From Actinomortierella ambigua (Eukaryota > Mortierellomycota > Mortierellomycetes > Mortierellales > Mortierellaceae), in assembly GCA_016098155.1 (NCBI GenBank), contig JAAAJB010000122.1, positions 1-64,000 on the forward strand: 64,000 bases of DNA, given 5' to 3'. Both the position numbers and the translations under genes were made by a program. The notes beneath the pieces were generated by a model, which made no database searches, had not been told where the DNA came from, and saw only the letters and a program-made list of their open reading frames with translations. Of this stretch, positions 24,151 to 33,873 are shown one piece after another. Every line of letters starts with the position of its first letter. Within the stretch, counting starts at the first letter, position 1.

Positions 24151-24420
24151 CCCATCCCAGTCTTGTACCCAATGCCCCAGGTATTATCAACACACGCAGG
24201 AAGGGAAGGACCCATGCATACGAATCCATCCTTCTCTTCCCCCCCTGTCTCTCCCCTGTCTCTACTTTCCTTTTCCCACCAATGGAAGAAAAAAAAAGGG
24301 ACAAACAAAAGTGGACAGACAGTATGCTGACCAACGATCGCTTTGCACCTCTCTCTCTCCAAAAAAAAACACACACACAAAACAAAACAAAAACAAACCA
24401 TGCCCAGCCTGCATCTTCAG

Positions 24421-26033
24421 AGGCTCTGGATCGAGCCAACGCCGTAAGGTTCCCATCAAAGTGCAAGTGCTCAAAGGCAAGGGTGCCCGGGATGACAGGT
24501 CGTTAACACTTATCTCCTTCTCCTTCCTTCGTTCCTTCCTTGCTTCCTTCCTTGCTTCCTTCCTTGCTTCTTTTCCTCCCTTTCCTTCTCTTGTATCTTT
24601 TATTTTTTTTTTATTCCCTCTCTTTTTTTTTTTTATAGATGACAACGGAGGACCTGAACAGGGTTATCCAAGGACACGAAACATTCGTCCCACCAAAGTA
24701 ACAACATTAAAAAGGCAACATGTTGTCTTCTCTGCTTTTGTGCATGTGTTGTAGACAAAGGGAAATAGAGGGTGTGAGCGCGCTAAAAATCTATGCATGT
24801 GCTAGCAAAAGACTTTTTTTCCCCGTTTCTTCGTCTTTTTTGGGTGGAATGGGGGAAGGTGCGTGGAGAGGAAGGTATGTCTAGACAAGGGGATTCCAAC
24901 ACTCACGCAATGTTTTCATTTTTCTCCCACTCCCAATTTTCTGGTGGCTAAACCAGGCACTCCAATCAGCTCTTGACCACAAAAGCGTACCATGTCGACG
25001 ATCTGCCAGCAAGCCTTCGCGACTTTGCACTCGGTCTCGTCGAGTCAAACATGAAAGATCTGTAAAGAACGGGTCTCCTTTCTATTTCTCTCTCCTCTCC
25101 TCTCAAACAGCTTTCTTCCCCCTTCTCCACGCCACACACATGCACACACACACACACACACGCGCGCTTTCTTCTCGAAGGGAAGCTGGATGAAGATGCC
25201 TTTCACTAACCTGACCAATCTCTCATCATCTGCTCTTTGTTCCCTCCTTTTTTTTCCCCTTTTTGTTGCAACAACAACAACTGCATGCCTTTTTTTTTTC
25301 TCTCCCCCTTTCTCTTTCTTTCTTGGCTGACAAAGCTACGCCAAATCGAAACACGGCTGGTCCAGGGACGACAAGCAGGAGGAAATGCAGGGATCTCACT
25401 CACGCTATCTCATCTGCAGCCTTGCCTCGAATCCTATCGCCATGGTTCACTTTCAGTTCATCCAGGAGGAGACCGCTACCGATCGCAATGCCGATGTTGC
25501 CTATTGCTACGAGATCCAGGTCGACAGAGACTACCAGAGTCTCGGTATTGGCGCGTATCTCCTGGGTGTTCTAGAACACATCTGCCATGCGACTCAACTT
25601 GAGAAGGTCATGATGACTGTCTTTAAGGGTAATAATTTGTTTCCTGGACAATGAATGCAGTGGAGAGAGAGAATGTTTGCAAAGAACGTGACGCATTGAC
25701 TCTCTTTTTTTTTTTACCCTAAACACAACCACACAACACGACCCGTTAGCCAATAAGCGTGCAATCCAATTCTATATCGACAAGCTTGGGTAAGCTCTCA
25801 GTACTTCTTACCCTATGATCCAAAGAAACACAACCCCATTGTATCACATCCACAATCTTCACACCCACACTGCTCTTTGCTGGAATGTATGTTCTAATGT
25901 CGTCATTCATCTCAACACGCGCACAAAAAAATATAGATACAAATACGATGAAATCTCGCCTTGTGTCTATCTGACCAGAGGCCGAGCATCCCGCTTCGAC
26001 TATGAGATTCTCAGCAAAATTGTTGAGCCCTAA
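24421..26033 (+). CDS. NAA40: NAA40/NatD histone N-alpha-acetyltransferase (5' end unresolved)
   Basis: GNAT-fold enzyme of the Naa40/Nat4 family, which acetylates the N-terminal serine of histones H4 and H2A. Exons: A (from about 24421) to 24443, 24639-24697, 24957-25061, 25336-25628, 25750-25789 and 25937-26033; all joins keep frame. Exon A ends EALDRANA at GTAAGG. Then come MTTEDLNRVIQGHETFVPPK, HSNQLLTTKAYHVDDLP, LRDFALGLVESNMKDLYAKS, WSRDDKQEEM, the acetyl-CoA segment YCYEIQVDRDYQSLGIGAYLL, KVMMTVFKANKRAIQFYIDK and a C-terminus with YEILSK. This follows human Naa40 block by block ([35 protein letters not shown]). About 205 aa are supported. The ATG in exon B (24639) could serve as start, but conservation of EALDRANA argues for an upstream exon hidden in low-complexity DNA. 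Convergent with the next gene (109 bp). Confidence 0.88.
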
Positions 26034-26142
26034 TGGATTAGAATACAATTGATATTTTTGGTCTCTATGAAGAATCAATAAAAGAATCAAATAGAACTGA
26101 GGGCCGAGGTTGCTCCTTTATACTATTTTTTTTCTTTTCTTT

Positions 26143-27484
26143 TCATGGGCGACGGCGAAACTGCGAGGCCGCACCGCCATTGCGCTGGCTAAAGTTAAGG
26201 ACAGCACCCTTGCGTTGAATCTTGTTGCCAAAAAAGTGCTGCTTTCTAAAATCGACGACCGTTTCAGGAATCGCCTGACCTTTGGGCAAATTGGACTCAT
26301 TCAAGACCTTGACTGTGACAGGACTAGATGACGTTCAAAAAAAAAACAAAAAAAAAAAAAAAAAGTCGTCTTTAGCTCTTTGGTACTCTTGATGACTTTG
26401 AAAATGACAAAGAGAGAAGAGAGACAATATGTGTGTGTGTAGAGAGAAAGAAAAGAGCGAGAGTGAGAGAGAAGGAGAGACAGAATCAAATGACTTACCC
26501 AGCATTGCGCTGAACCTTGCTCATCTTCTTGCGCTCGCGCTCCTCTTTCTTCATCTCGAGCTCCAACTCCAGTAAGGCAAAGTCCTCTGGTCTCATGTGC
26601 ATCTTTCGCTTCTGGCCAGCCGCTGCAGACAGGGGCTGGGGGTCACTGTCCATATCTGCCACTGACTCGAGGATATCCATCGGCAGCAATGCTGGCAATC
26701 CTGACCGTGTTGTTGCTTCAGAACTTGTTGTGGATGTTCCCTCTTCCTCCTTGTGTTGTGCCCGCTGCTGAGCCTCTTCCTTTTGGTGCTTCAACTTTTC
26801 GTCTCTGGCACGTCTTTTTGCCTTCTGATCGGCCTGCACTCTATTGTACAAAATAATCAACATAGACCCCAGTTAGATCAGTGAGCTTGCAGATCATCTA
26901 TTGGCCCTACCGCATAACATAGCCGATCATCCCTACACACGCATAAAAAAGAATACAAGCATCATTATAGGCGCTTACTTGGCTAGGAACGCCTTCTCCT
27001 TGTCTTGCTTGGTCAGAACCTTCTCTTTTGAGCTTGAGAGCGAAACAGCCTCTGGTGCAGCATCACTGTCGGTGTCGTCTTCCTCCTCGTCCTCCCACTT
27101 GGGCGCTGTCAGCTTTGCGGCAGGCACATTCGAGATCGCTGTCGTTGTCGTCTGTTTAGGGGTATGGATCTTGAACGTTGTCTCCTCATCGCTGTCGTCT
27201 GCCGAAACAGGAGCAGCCTCGCTCTCCTGCTTTTCATCCTCTCCTTCTTCTTCTTCTTCTGATTCGCTTTCTTTCTCCTCTTCCGACTCCTGCTCTTCTT
27301 CAGAGCTTGTTTGTTCTTCTACCTCCTCCACCACCTCCTCCGAAACCGCCTTCTTGCTGCTGCGTGTTGTCCGTGCAGTCGTCTGGGGTGGTGCGACCGA
27401 CCGTATTGACTTTTTGGTCGCTGCTGTTGCTGCTTTTCTAATGGGTGCAGCCTTTGAGGCCTTCGCTCTTGAATTCGTTGCCAT
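26143..27484 (-). CDS. Acidic/basic nucleolar-type protein, 342 aa
   Basis: Family assignment is tentative. Exons: 27484-26979, 26840-26499 and 26323-26143, in frame. The N-terminal half starts MATNSRAKASKAAPIRKAA, then long Glu/Ser-rich acidic runs, typical of nucleolar and chromatin proteins. The middle has a charged helix (QADQKAKRRARDEKLKHQK), then MRPEDFALLELELEMKKEER. The last exon encodes a compact, conserved-looking block: VTVKVLNESNLP, TVVDFRKQHFFGNKIQRKG and a Gly/Arg end (FRRRP). Layout (acidic N-terminus, short conserved basic C-terminus with an 'FGNKIQRK' core) resembles U3-associated UTP16/NOL7-like ribosome-biogenesis proteins. I could not confirm that from sequence alone. It could also be a chromatin-bound protein. 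Confidence 0.7.
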
Positions 27485-27719
27485 GTGAAGTGATGCTGAT
27501 GAGACAGGTGCTTGAGGGGAGGTTAAAGGTGCATGCACTCAAAAAAAAGTACTTTGTTTGTGTTTGCTGAAATGTGGCTTGGACTAATGAATGTATGTTA
27601 TGTCGGAAAAATACAAAATAGATATAAATGGGACGCGCCGCGGCGGTCTACTATGTCTTGCTTCGGCGCTTCTCAAGCACTTGACCGGTGTGGGAGCTTG
27701 CTTCTTCCTCGCCATCGTC

Positions 27720-28448
27720 TTATTCTTCTTCCTCCTCGCCGTCGCCCTCCTCTTCTTCTTCGCCATCGCCTTCCTCCTCTTCTTCGCCGTCACCTTCTTC
27801 TTCCTCCTCGCCGTCGCCTTCTTCTTCTTCCTCACCGTCACCTTCTTCCTCTTCTTCGCCATCGCCTTCTTCTTCTTCTTCGCCATCGCCCTCTTCTTCC
27901 TCCTCACCATCACCTTCTTCTTCTTCTTCGCCATCACCTTCTTCCTCTTCTTCGCCATCGCCTTCTTCTTCCTCCTCGCCATCACCCTCCTCTTCCTCCT
28001 CGCCGTCGCCCTCTTCTTCTTCTTCGCCGTCGCCCTCTTCTTCTTCTTCGCCGTCGCCCTCTTCTTCTTCTTCGCCGTCGCCTTCTTCTTCTTCCTCGCC
28101 ATCACCTTCTTCCTCCTCCTCGCCGTCGCCTTCTTCTTCCTCCTCGCCGTCGCCTTCTTCCTCCTCCTCGCCACTGCTTTGTTCTTCCTCTTCGTTGTCA
28201 TCTCCACCCTTGCCTCCCTTCTTGGGGGTGCGCTTCATGAGCTTGGCCGAGGTCAGGCTGACATCGGCAGGATTCGTGAGTCGACGCTTGTTCACAACGT
28301 CAGCGACATTGTTGGCCAGAGACCGAACGTCCTTGGGCGCCGCCGCTGCTAGGTCAGCAGCCTTGACCATCGGCACTGGGGCTGGGAAGGGAGCGGCATG
28401 GACGGCAATGACGGCAGCCAGAAGTGTGAGGATCACTGGGAACTTCAT
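27720..28448 (-). CDS. Secreted polyacidic octapeptide-repeat protein, 242 aa
   Basis: No known family. Single exon. The ATG at 28448 gives a strong signal peptide (MKFPVILTLLAAVIAVHAA, then PFPAPVP). A pro-like region of about 60 residues follows, with dibasic sites (NKRR at about residue 55; MKR then TPKKGGKGG) that could be Kex2-type cleavage points. The rest, over 150 residues, is about 19 perfect or near-perfect copies of GDGEEEEE, ending EEEEE and TAA at 27720. The mature C-terminus would be a polyanion with no hydrophobic core, probably disordered and able to bind cations, wall polymers or basic proteins (inference). The DNA repeat keeps the opposite strand open in all frames, giving long false Ser/Pro-, Lys/Arg- and Leu/Phe-rich frames. 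A tandem gene (26143-27484) lies downstream. Confidence 0.8.
   Translation of the reverse strand: MKFPVILTLLAAVIAVHAAPFPAPVPMVKAADLAAAAPKDVRSLANNVADVVNKRRLTNPADVSLTSAKLMKRTPKKGGKGGDDNEEEEQSSGEEEEEGDGEEEEEGDGEEEEEGDGEEEEEGDGEEEEEGDGEEEEEGDGEEEEEGDGEEEEEGDGEEEEEGDGEEEEEGDGEEEEEGDGEEEEEGDGEEEEEGDGEEEEEGDGEEEEEGDGEEEEEGDGEEEEEGDGEEEEEGDGEEEEE
27723..28176 (-). repeat. 24-bp tandem repeat coding for GDGEEEEE
   Basis: About 19 head-to-tail units of 24 bp with only synonymous variation (GAG/GAA, GGC/GGT and GAC/GAT changes), inside the secreted protein gene. The absence of frame-breaking changes and the confinement of variation to third positions point to purifying selection on the amino-acid repeat. 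Copy number is likely to vary between strains, as with other coding minisatellites. Confidence 0.9.
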
Positions 28449-31400
28449 CTTTTTATGTATATTATATTGTATATCAGAAGTGAAACTGTGTGTGGGGGGG
28501 GTGGAGGTGAGGTGAAGGAAAGGGTGTTGGAATGGCAAAGAAGGGAATGCCAAAGTCAAAGACAAGTGTGAATGGGTTGTAGGGGGAGGTGTGGGAGAGG
28601 AAAGAGCTTTTTTGTGAGATCAAGGTGACAAGCACTCACCCTTCTTATAGAAAAAGAACGATGGAGAAAAAGGGCAAAAAGAAAAAAGGGCAAAAAAAGG
28701 GCCGAAAAAAGGGCAAAAGAAGAAAAAAAAAGCTAGCCCAGTTCGAGGAGTGGAGTTGAGGTACGGTAGGAAGGGTGTTTCATGGTGGTGCTTTGCAGCT
28801 ACATCCATTCCGGTGCACTGATGGTGGTTGGTGGTGTAGGAGAAGGGTGAATGGACCCAACAAGCAACAAGGGTATCGGCAACAGTAGAACTAGAAAACA
28901 CACACATATAGACACACGAAAAAAGGGGGTTGACAGAAAGAAGGAAAAGGCGCAAAGGTGCACTAGGTTTTCTTTTTTCGATACGCCAAGTCGAGGCTTC
29001 AAGGGGTGGAGGGGAGAAGAGAGAGAGAGAGAGAGATTGACATCCAGCACGAAAGAGAAACTCGATAAAAAAAAAACCACCATTCGCACGAACCACGAGG
29101 TAGTGGTACAAATCCACAAGATCAACCTGCATGCTTCTCGTTTCATTTCCATTGGATCTCCAATAATGTACAGTTGTGTCCAGCAGGACGAAAATTTTCA
29201 GGAGACTTTCTTTTCTTCTGCGTGTTTGTCCACGCATACAGATCCCCCTTCCCCTTGTCATGTGTGGTTAAATTGCTGTAGGTGAACGCATGATTCTACG
29301 ACCAAAAAAAAAGGCCCGCGAGAAGGGTCCCATGGTTGGATTGGTATCTTTCCTGTGTGATTATATTTGGCGCGTCCGGAAATAAATTTTCATGGCCCTT
29401 GTGTGCTGTGTTCCCTGATCACCGATGAGTTCCCCGTGCACAGCGACTGACATGCGAGGCCTATCTGCCGATTTTCATGCATATTGGGTTGCCTAGTAGT
29501 AGTTCGCACGGTGTGCTCGCTTTGCCTTTCCCAGATGCCCAATGGTTTGCGGATTTTGTACCACACTCCTGGTGTGCCGGTGTTGTTTGTGTTTTGGGCA
29601 CGGGCTATTCTGGGTGCGCGACAATAACAACAACAACGAAAACAAAAAAAAAAAAGTCCTACTCCTCTTACTACCACCACCCGAATGAATCTTTAGAGGG
29701 GGGAAAAAAGGAGGAGAGACAAGAAGGGCACACAAGAGTTTGTTTGTTTGAAGGCTGGACTCGACTAAAGAGACTACTAACACCCAGGTACACCAGGTTG
29801 CCTATCTTTTTTTTTCGAGGAGTCAAAGCGCTACTTTGAAAAAATACCACCTTCGCATCAAAATGGGTCTTGCGTTGCGCAATGGGTAGAAATGTAGGGG
29901 AGGGGCTAGTGGGGCCCAAGCTTTCTAGCGTTCATGGTGGGCTGGGGACTATTGACCCAAGAATGGGTCGTTCTTTTTTTAGACACGCACTCTTCCACCG
30001 ATCGACAGAGCAAAGTACATGTGGGTATGTGAGAGAGTGCTAGGCGCGTTTCCTGAGAGCATGTGAACAAGGTGGGGAACGAGAGAAGGGAGCGCAATGA
30101 AGTTCAGAAACGTGCTCGAAATACACAAAAGAACATGCGTCAGGGCTCTTGCACTGACGCTTGTTATTTTCAATGCACTCAAAACCTCACTGCGGCTTGG
30201 GCTGCGATGGTGGAGAATTACCAGGCATTTTCTATTGCATGGGATTTCGTGTTCGAGCAAAAATCATGTTTGCGTGTTGCCCAATTGCAACCTCCCATGC
30301 TTTTGATAGCCCCATGCAACTTGCCCGACACTACCAAAGGGTGAAAAGGCCAAGTTCGAAACACACTTTTTTTTTTCTTGATCCTGGCGACCCTCGCAGT
30401 CCGTCGCAGAGACACCAGACGAGGAGAGAGAGAGAGAGACAAACAGTTCAAGGGGAGAAGGAATGGTGGAACGAGGGGAGAGTGTTCTAATCAACCAAAA
30501 TCTGACGCAATAATAAGAGGTAGGTATCTAAGCGGACACGGTTGGATTGAACGCGATGGTTTGGGTTCGCGCACTAGAATGTGGTTGTGCAAACTCCACT
30601 CTCCTTCAATCACCCATGGCTTTTCATACAAAAGGTACGGTCGCGCCAAATCCCAACCCCGTCGAGAGAGCATGAGGTATTGTAAGGGGTATGTCCTGTA
30701 CAGGTAGAGTGGGAGAGCATGAGAGGGAGGAGGATACGCTAATATTGCTACTAAGAGAAAGGACACGGCCTTGGCACCATGATCGGCACCTTTAGTGTCC
30801 AGGGCGATGGCACTAGTTGCTCGAGAGGATGCTGTGGCACCATGACCTCATCTAGCAGGTGCTAGTAAAAGAGTGTGTTCGTCCCTCCATATGACGCCTT
30901 ATTGCCAGACGATGGAGCACCCCTGTTTGTCGCGGGCTGTAAGGTAAGAGAGGGCACTCAGCGAACACGGAACAGTCTGTCTTGACATGTGACCAAGGTG
31001 GACTCGTACCGGTTTCACCATATTGATGCGTGCAAAATCATGTTCCCCACCATGTTTGTGGATCCAGGAGCCGCGGGATTGGGCCATGAGAGAGGTAGAA
31101 CATCGTCTTAGTCCTTAACCAGCCTATTATACTTGAACACAGGATAAGCTGAGCGCTTGTGAAGGCAAACAGCCTTCCTACCGCACTGAAATGGATGCTT
31201 GAGCTGACAGAGAGGAATGAGAGGAGGATAGCCAAGGGGGAGAGAAAGAAATGACAGGGAAAGGTGCTTTTGCCTCAACATTCCATCATGCTGAGGTTTC
31301 ACTAGACGTGTTGTTTGAGCCCACAATACCCACAATGTTTGTCCTCAATATGCCTCCCCCTTCCATTGACATGTATATCAATCGTTCGTGAGTGTTTTCC

Positions 31401-31956
31401 TCACTGAAAAAGAATGATGGAACTGTGCTCTGGCCAATGCTACAACACGGAGGATGCCTCCATCAGCGAGCCTGACAGGCTATGGTTAGGTGGTATCGAG
31501 CGCAACTCCTCCTTCTACCGACCCGCCTGCAATTCCTGGTGCCTCACTCTCACGTGCACAGCTCAAATCAAGAGCAGCCTCTTTGTCATTGAGGATCAGT
31601 CTTTGTCATCGAGGATCAATCTTTGTCATCGAGGATCAGTCTTTGTCATCGAGGATCAGTCTTTGTCTTCGAGGATCAGTTTTCGAAAATCGGTGGTTTA
31701 TTTTGTATATATTTTTTCCATTTTGTCTTTTTTTAATATTATTATTTTATTTTATTTATTTTGGCAGCTGAAGAGGTCGATGAACAGTGTAGATACGCTC
31801 ATGGAGACACCTGTTGGGCAATAGCGGACACTACACAGTTCAAAGCCCTCCCCTCAATCAATCATCCTCATTGATGTCTTGACGAGTGCTGCACCTTCTA
31901 GCATCCCTCCCACATTGGAATTGGGCTTGAGGTTGGGTGGTGATTCAGTTGTTTGT
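28449..31956. other. Gene-poor 3.5-kb region
   Basis: I find no gene I can support. On the minus strand a TATA-like TATAAGAAG (28641-28649) may serve the acidic secreted protein. Several open frames of 60-210 codons exist on both strands, but they are low-complexity or lack domains and splice context. The only internal structure is the 20-bp tandem repeat at 31580-31679. Non-coding RNA or fast-evolving small genes cannot be excluded. Confidence 0.4.
31580..31679. repeat. Five-copy 20-bp tandem repeat
   Basis: Five adjacent units of TCTTTGTCATCGAGGATCAG differ at one position each at most (ATT for ATC in copy 1, final A for G in copy 2, TTC for ATC in copy 5). There are no spacers, so it is not a CRISPR-like array. 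Because 20 is not a multiple of three, translation rotates frame from copy to copy. The repeat is followed by an AT-rich stretch. Confidence 0.95.
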
Positions 31957-32720
31957 CTATTGGTCCTCGTAGAATGCCTTCAGGTATACTTTGGCTTCAT
32001 CGTACTCTCCCTTCATCTGGATCAACAATGCATGAATCAACTTTTTGGCCTCCTCGTCTGAGATTGATGTTGCTCCTGTGGCATCCTTGCGGTTTCCATG
32101 GTACTGCAGACGCTCGCATGATGCCTTGACCTTTATCAGGCCTAGTGCTGCTGATGAACCCTTAAGGAAATGTCCCAGGCGGGATAGTGTTGGAAAGTCT
32201 TGTTTATCCCTACAATCATGCATCCGGAGAGAAAGAGATTGAAAGTGGTAAGAATGAGTGCCACAAGCAATAGGCAAAAGGTAGTCTGTCTTATGCTGGC
32301 AAGGCAAAGCAAAACAGAAAAAAAAAACAGGGGTCGAGTAAATGGGGCAAGTCGAACATGAGAGGGCACGGGAGGGGGGGAAAGGGAGAGAGAGAGAGAA
32401 AAAAAGGAGGGCAAAACAGAGTGTAGAAGGTTCTTCTGCATGTCTTCTGTGGTATCTTTGAACACAAGAGAGAGGGGGCAGAGAGAGGAGTTTGCAACTT
32501 ACTGGGCATCATCCATCTCCTCAAATGACTTTTCAGCCTGTTTAAAGTAGTCCCAGACAAGCGTCTTTGAAAACTCGTGGTCCTCTTCGTCATCCATCTC
32601 GAGTAACTGGTCAAACGTGACATGGTCAATGATACCATTGATGTATTCGTCTGTCCCTGTCCCCGTCCCCGTTTCGGCATCGGGTTTGGTCTGTTCGATC
32701 TTCTCTTCAGGGCTTTCGGA
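31957..32720 (-). CDS. YPD1: YPD1 histidine phosphotransfer protein (first exon unresolved)
   Basis: HPt protein that passes phosphate from a hybrid histidine kinase to response regulators (Sln1-Ypd1-Ssk1/Skn7 relay in yeast; osmotic and oxidative stress). Two exons are clear: 32720-32503 and 32209-31957, joined with GTAAGT and TGTAG in frame, giving 156 aa. Exon 1 here has SPEEKIEQTKPD, a Gly/Thr run, then IIDHVTFDQLLEMDDEE and FSKTLVWDYFKQAE. Exon 2 contains the phosphorylation motif LGHFLKGSSAALGL; the His is the phosphoacceptor and the following Lys, Gly and Ser match the family. The end has ALLIQMKGEYDEAKVYL. This is the full four-helix HPt core. The upstream exon starts after an acceptor (ATATCTAG), so a short exon with the ATG must lie above 32722; ATG GCT CGT near 33087 is possible but weak. 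Confidence 0.9.
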
Positions 32721-33740
32721 CTAGATATCACATACACAAAAAAAATATAAAAACAAAAGCTTGTGAGTTTGAGCTAAGGTGTGCAGGCCATGCAAGGCTT
32801 GCGTACAGCGCAAGAGCTATCGCACGCTAATGATTGTAGGAGCTTGAAAGAGAGAGAGAAGGGGGGGGGAGGGGAATGTAGAAACAGCAAAGAGAACAGA
32901 CAGATAGACGCACATCTCCAGCTGCAAGGCTTCTGGTTCACTACATTTTTCCGTCCTTTCCCGCTCTGAAATGGGTCCAAAAATACGAGGTACTGGCAGA
33001 GTGCGTGAACCTCGGGTGTCACTTTTTCCTGGTACTATTGTTTCCCACCCGATATATCTTCTTTCTTGGCTCTCCACACGAGCCATCCTGACGAGTACAG
33101 TCTGTAATCCCAGAACAGAGAGCGACATGCATAGTGACAAGGAAGAAGGACAAAAGGTGGTGCGATTTATCGATAAGGAAAACAAAGGCGAGTGTCGTCG
33201 ACGTTGTCACTTCTGCCGCCACTGAGCATTCTTGTCCACATTGTCCAATCGTGAACAAAAAAAGAAAGGTAACCATGCACGCTACATATTTATCCTCGGG
33301 TGAAATACACACACACACAGCTTGTGCTCAGCTAGCTCTCCCCTCCCCCTCTTCCCCTCCTGTGGATCTCACCCTGCTCTCAAAAAAAAAACAAAGCGCA
33401 TATGGGAGTCATTGACAGATATCGCAGCATACTGCATCACCATCCCATCCCACTCAAACAGAATACGGACTTCCATTTGTTTCTCACGCCAGTAGTCTCC
33501 TCTTCTCTGTGTGTGTGTCCTCTTCTCCTTACTCACTCCTCTATTTTGATAATATATTGTGCAAGGATACACTGCGCCACGTCGTCCAGCTCTTACGCAT
33601 GGTAATCGTGGCGCGAACAGACAATCAAAGGGCCAAAACGCGAGGCGTGCCCTTTTGATAGCTTCCTGGTCTACATGCTAGTGACCTCCACTTTCCACTA
33701 TGCTTGGACTTCCATGCCAAATGTCCGTCCACCCGTGGAC

Positions 33741-33775
<35 letters not shown>

Positions 33776-33873
33776 AAAAAAAAAAAAAAATGGTGAGAAC
33801 CTGCAGTAAAAGCCAAAGTGCCTAAACTAGAGAGCATGGCAAGCAAGAAAAAAATGGGCCGTTTTTCACTTAC
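32721..33873. other. Spacer between YPD1 and the PX-PH gene
   Basis: It presumably holds the YPD1 first exon and promoter; an ATAAATAT motif on the minus strand sits near 33285. It also includes a long broken A-run (33741-33790) and CA repeats (33309-33319). I looked here for the missing end of the PH domain and for a RhoGAP domain and saw neither. Confidence 0.5.
33741..33790. repeat. Long interrupted poly-A/poly-T tract
   Basis: Twenty-two A, then GAG, then twenty-five A. It lies about 85 bp beyond the last recognisable exon of the PX-PH gene, in the direction of transcription. Such homopolymers are assembly and sequencing hazards, and this is the longest in the window. Confidence 0.95.

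Noticed and set aside
23299..24506. Open frames of 150-240 codons translating to Ser/Leu, Arg/Glu or Asp-Gly-Trp-Met runs
   Set aside because: They are translations of microsatellites with no non-repeat content.
27584..28515. Ser/Pro-repeat, Lys/Arg-repeat and Leu/Phe-repeat frames over the acidic repeat gene
   Set aside because: A 24-bp repeat with no stop in any frame opens all six. Only the minus-strand frame has a signal peptide and synonymous variation.
28620..29261. Possible gene on the minus strand (213 codons)
   Set aside because: The product is Phe/Ser-rich from poly-A/G-rich DNA, with no domain or consistent splice sites.
31580..31679. CRISPR array
   Set aside because: Units are directly adjacent without spacers and the genome is eukaryotic.
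31414..31824. Open frame of 136 codons over the 20-bp tandem repeat
   Set aside because: The repeat rotates frame and the rest is low-complexity Phe/Ile-rich; no domain or codon signal.
32721..33873. Missing RhoGAP domain of the Bem3-like gene
   Set aside because: All minus-strand frames were read for RhoGAP landmarks (arginine-finger loop, conserved Lys/Asn helices) and for the second half of PH; none was seen.
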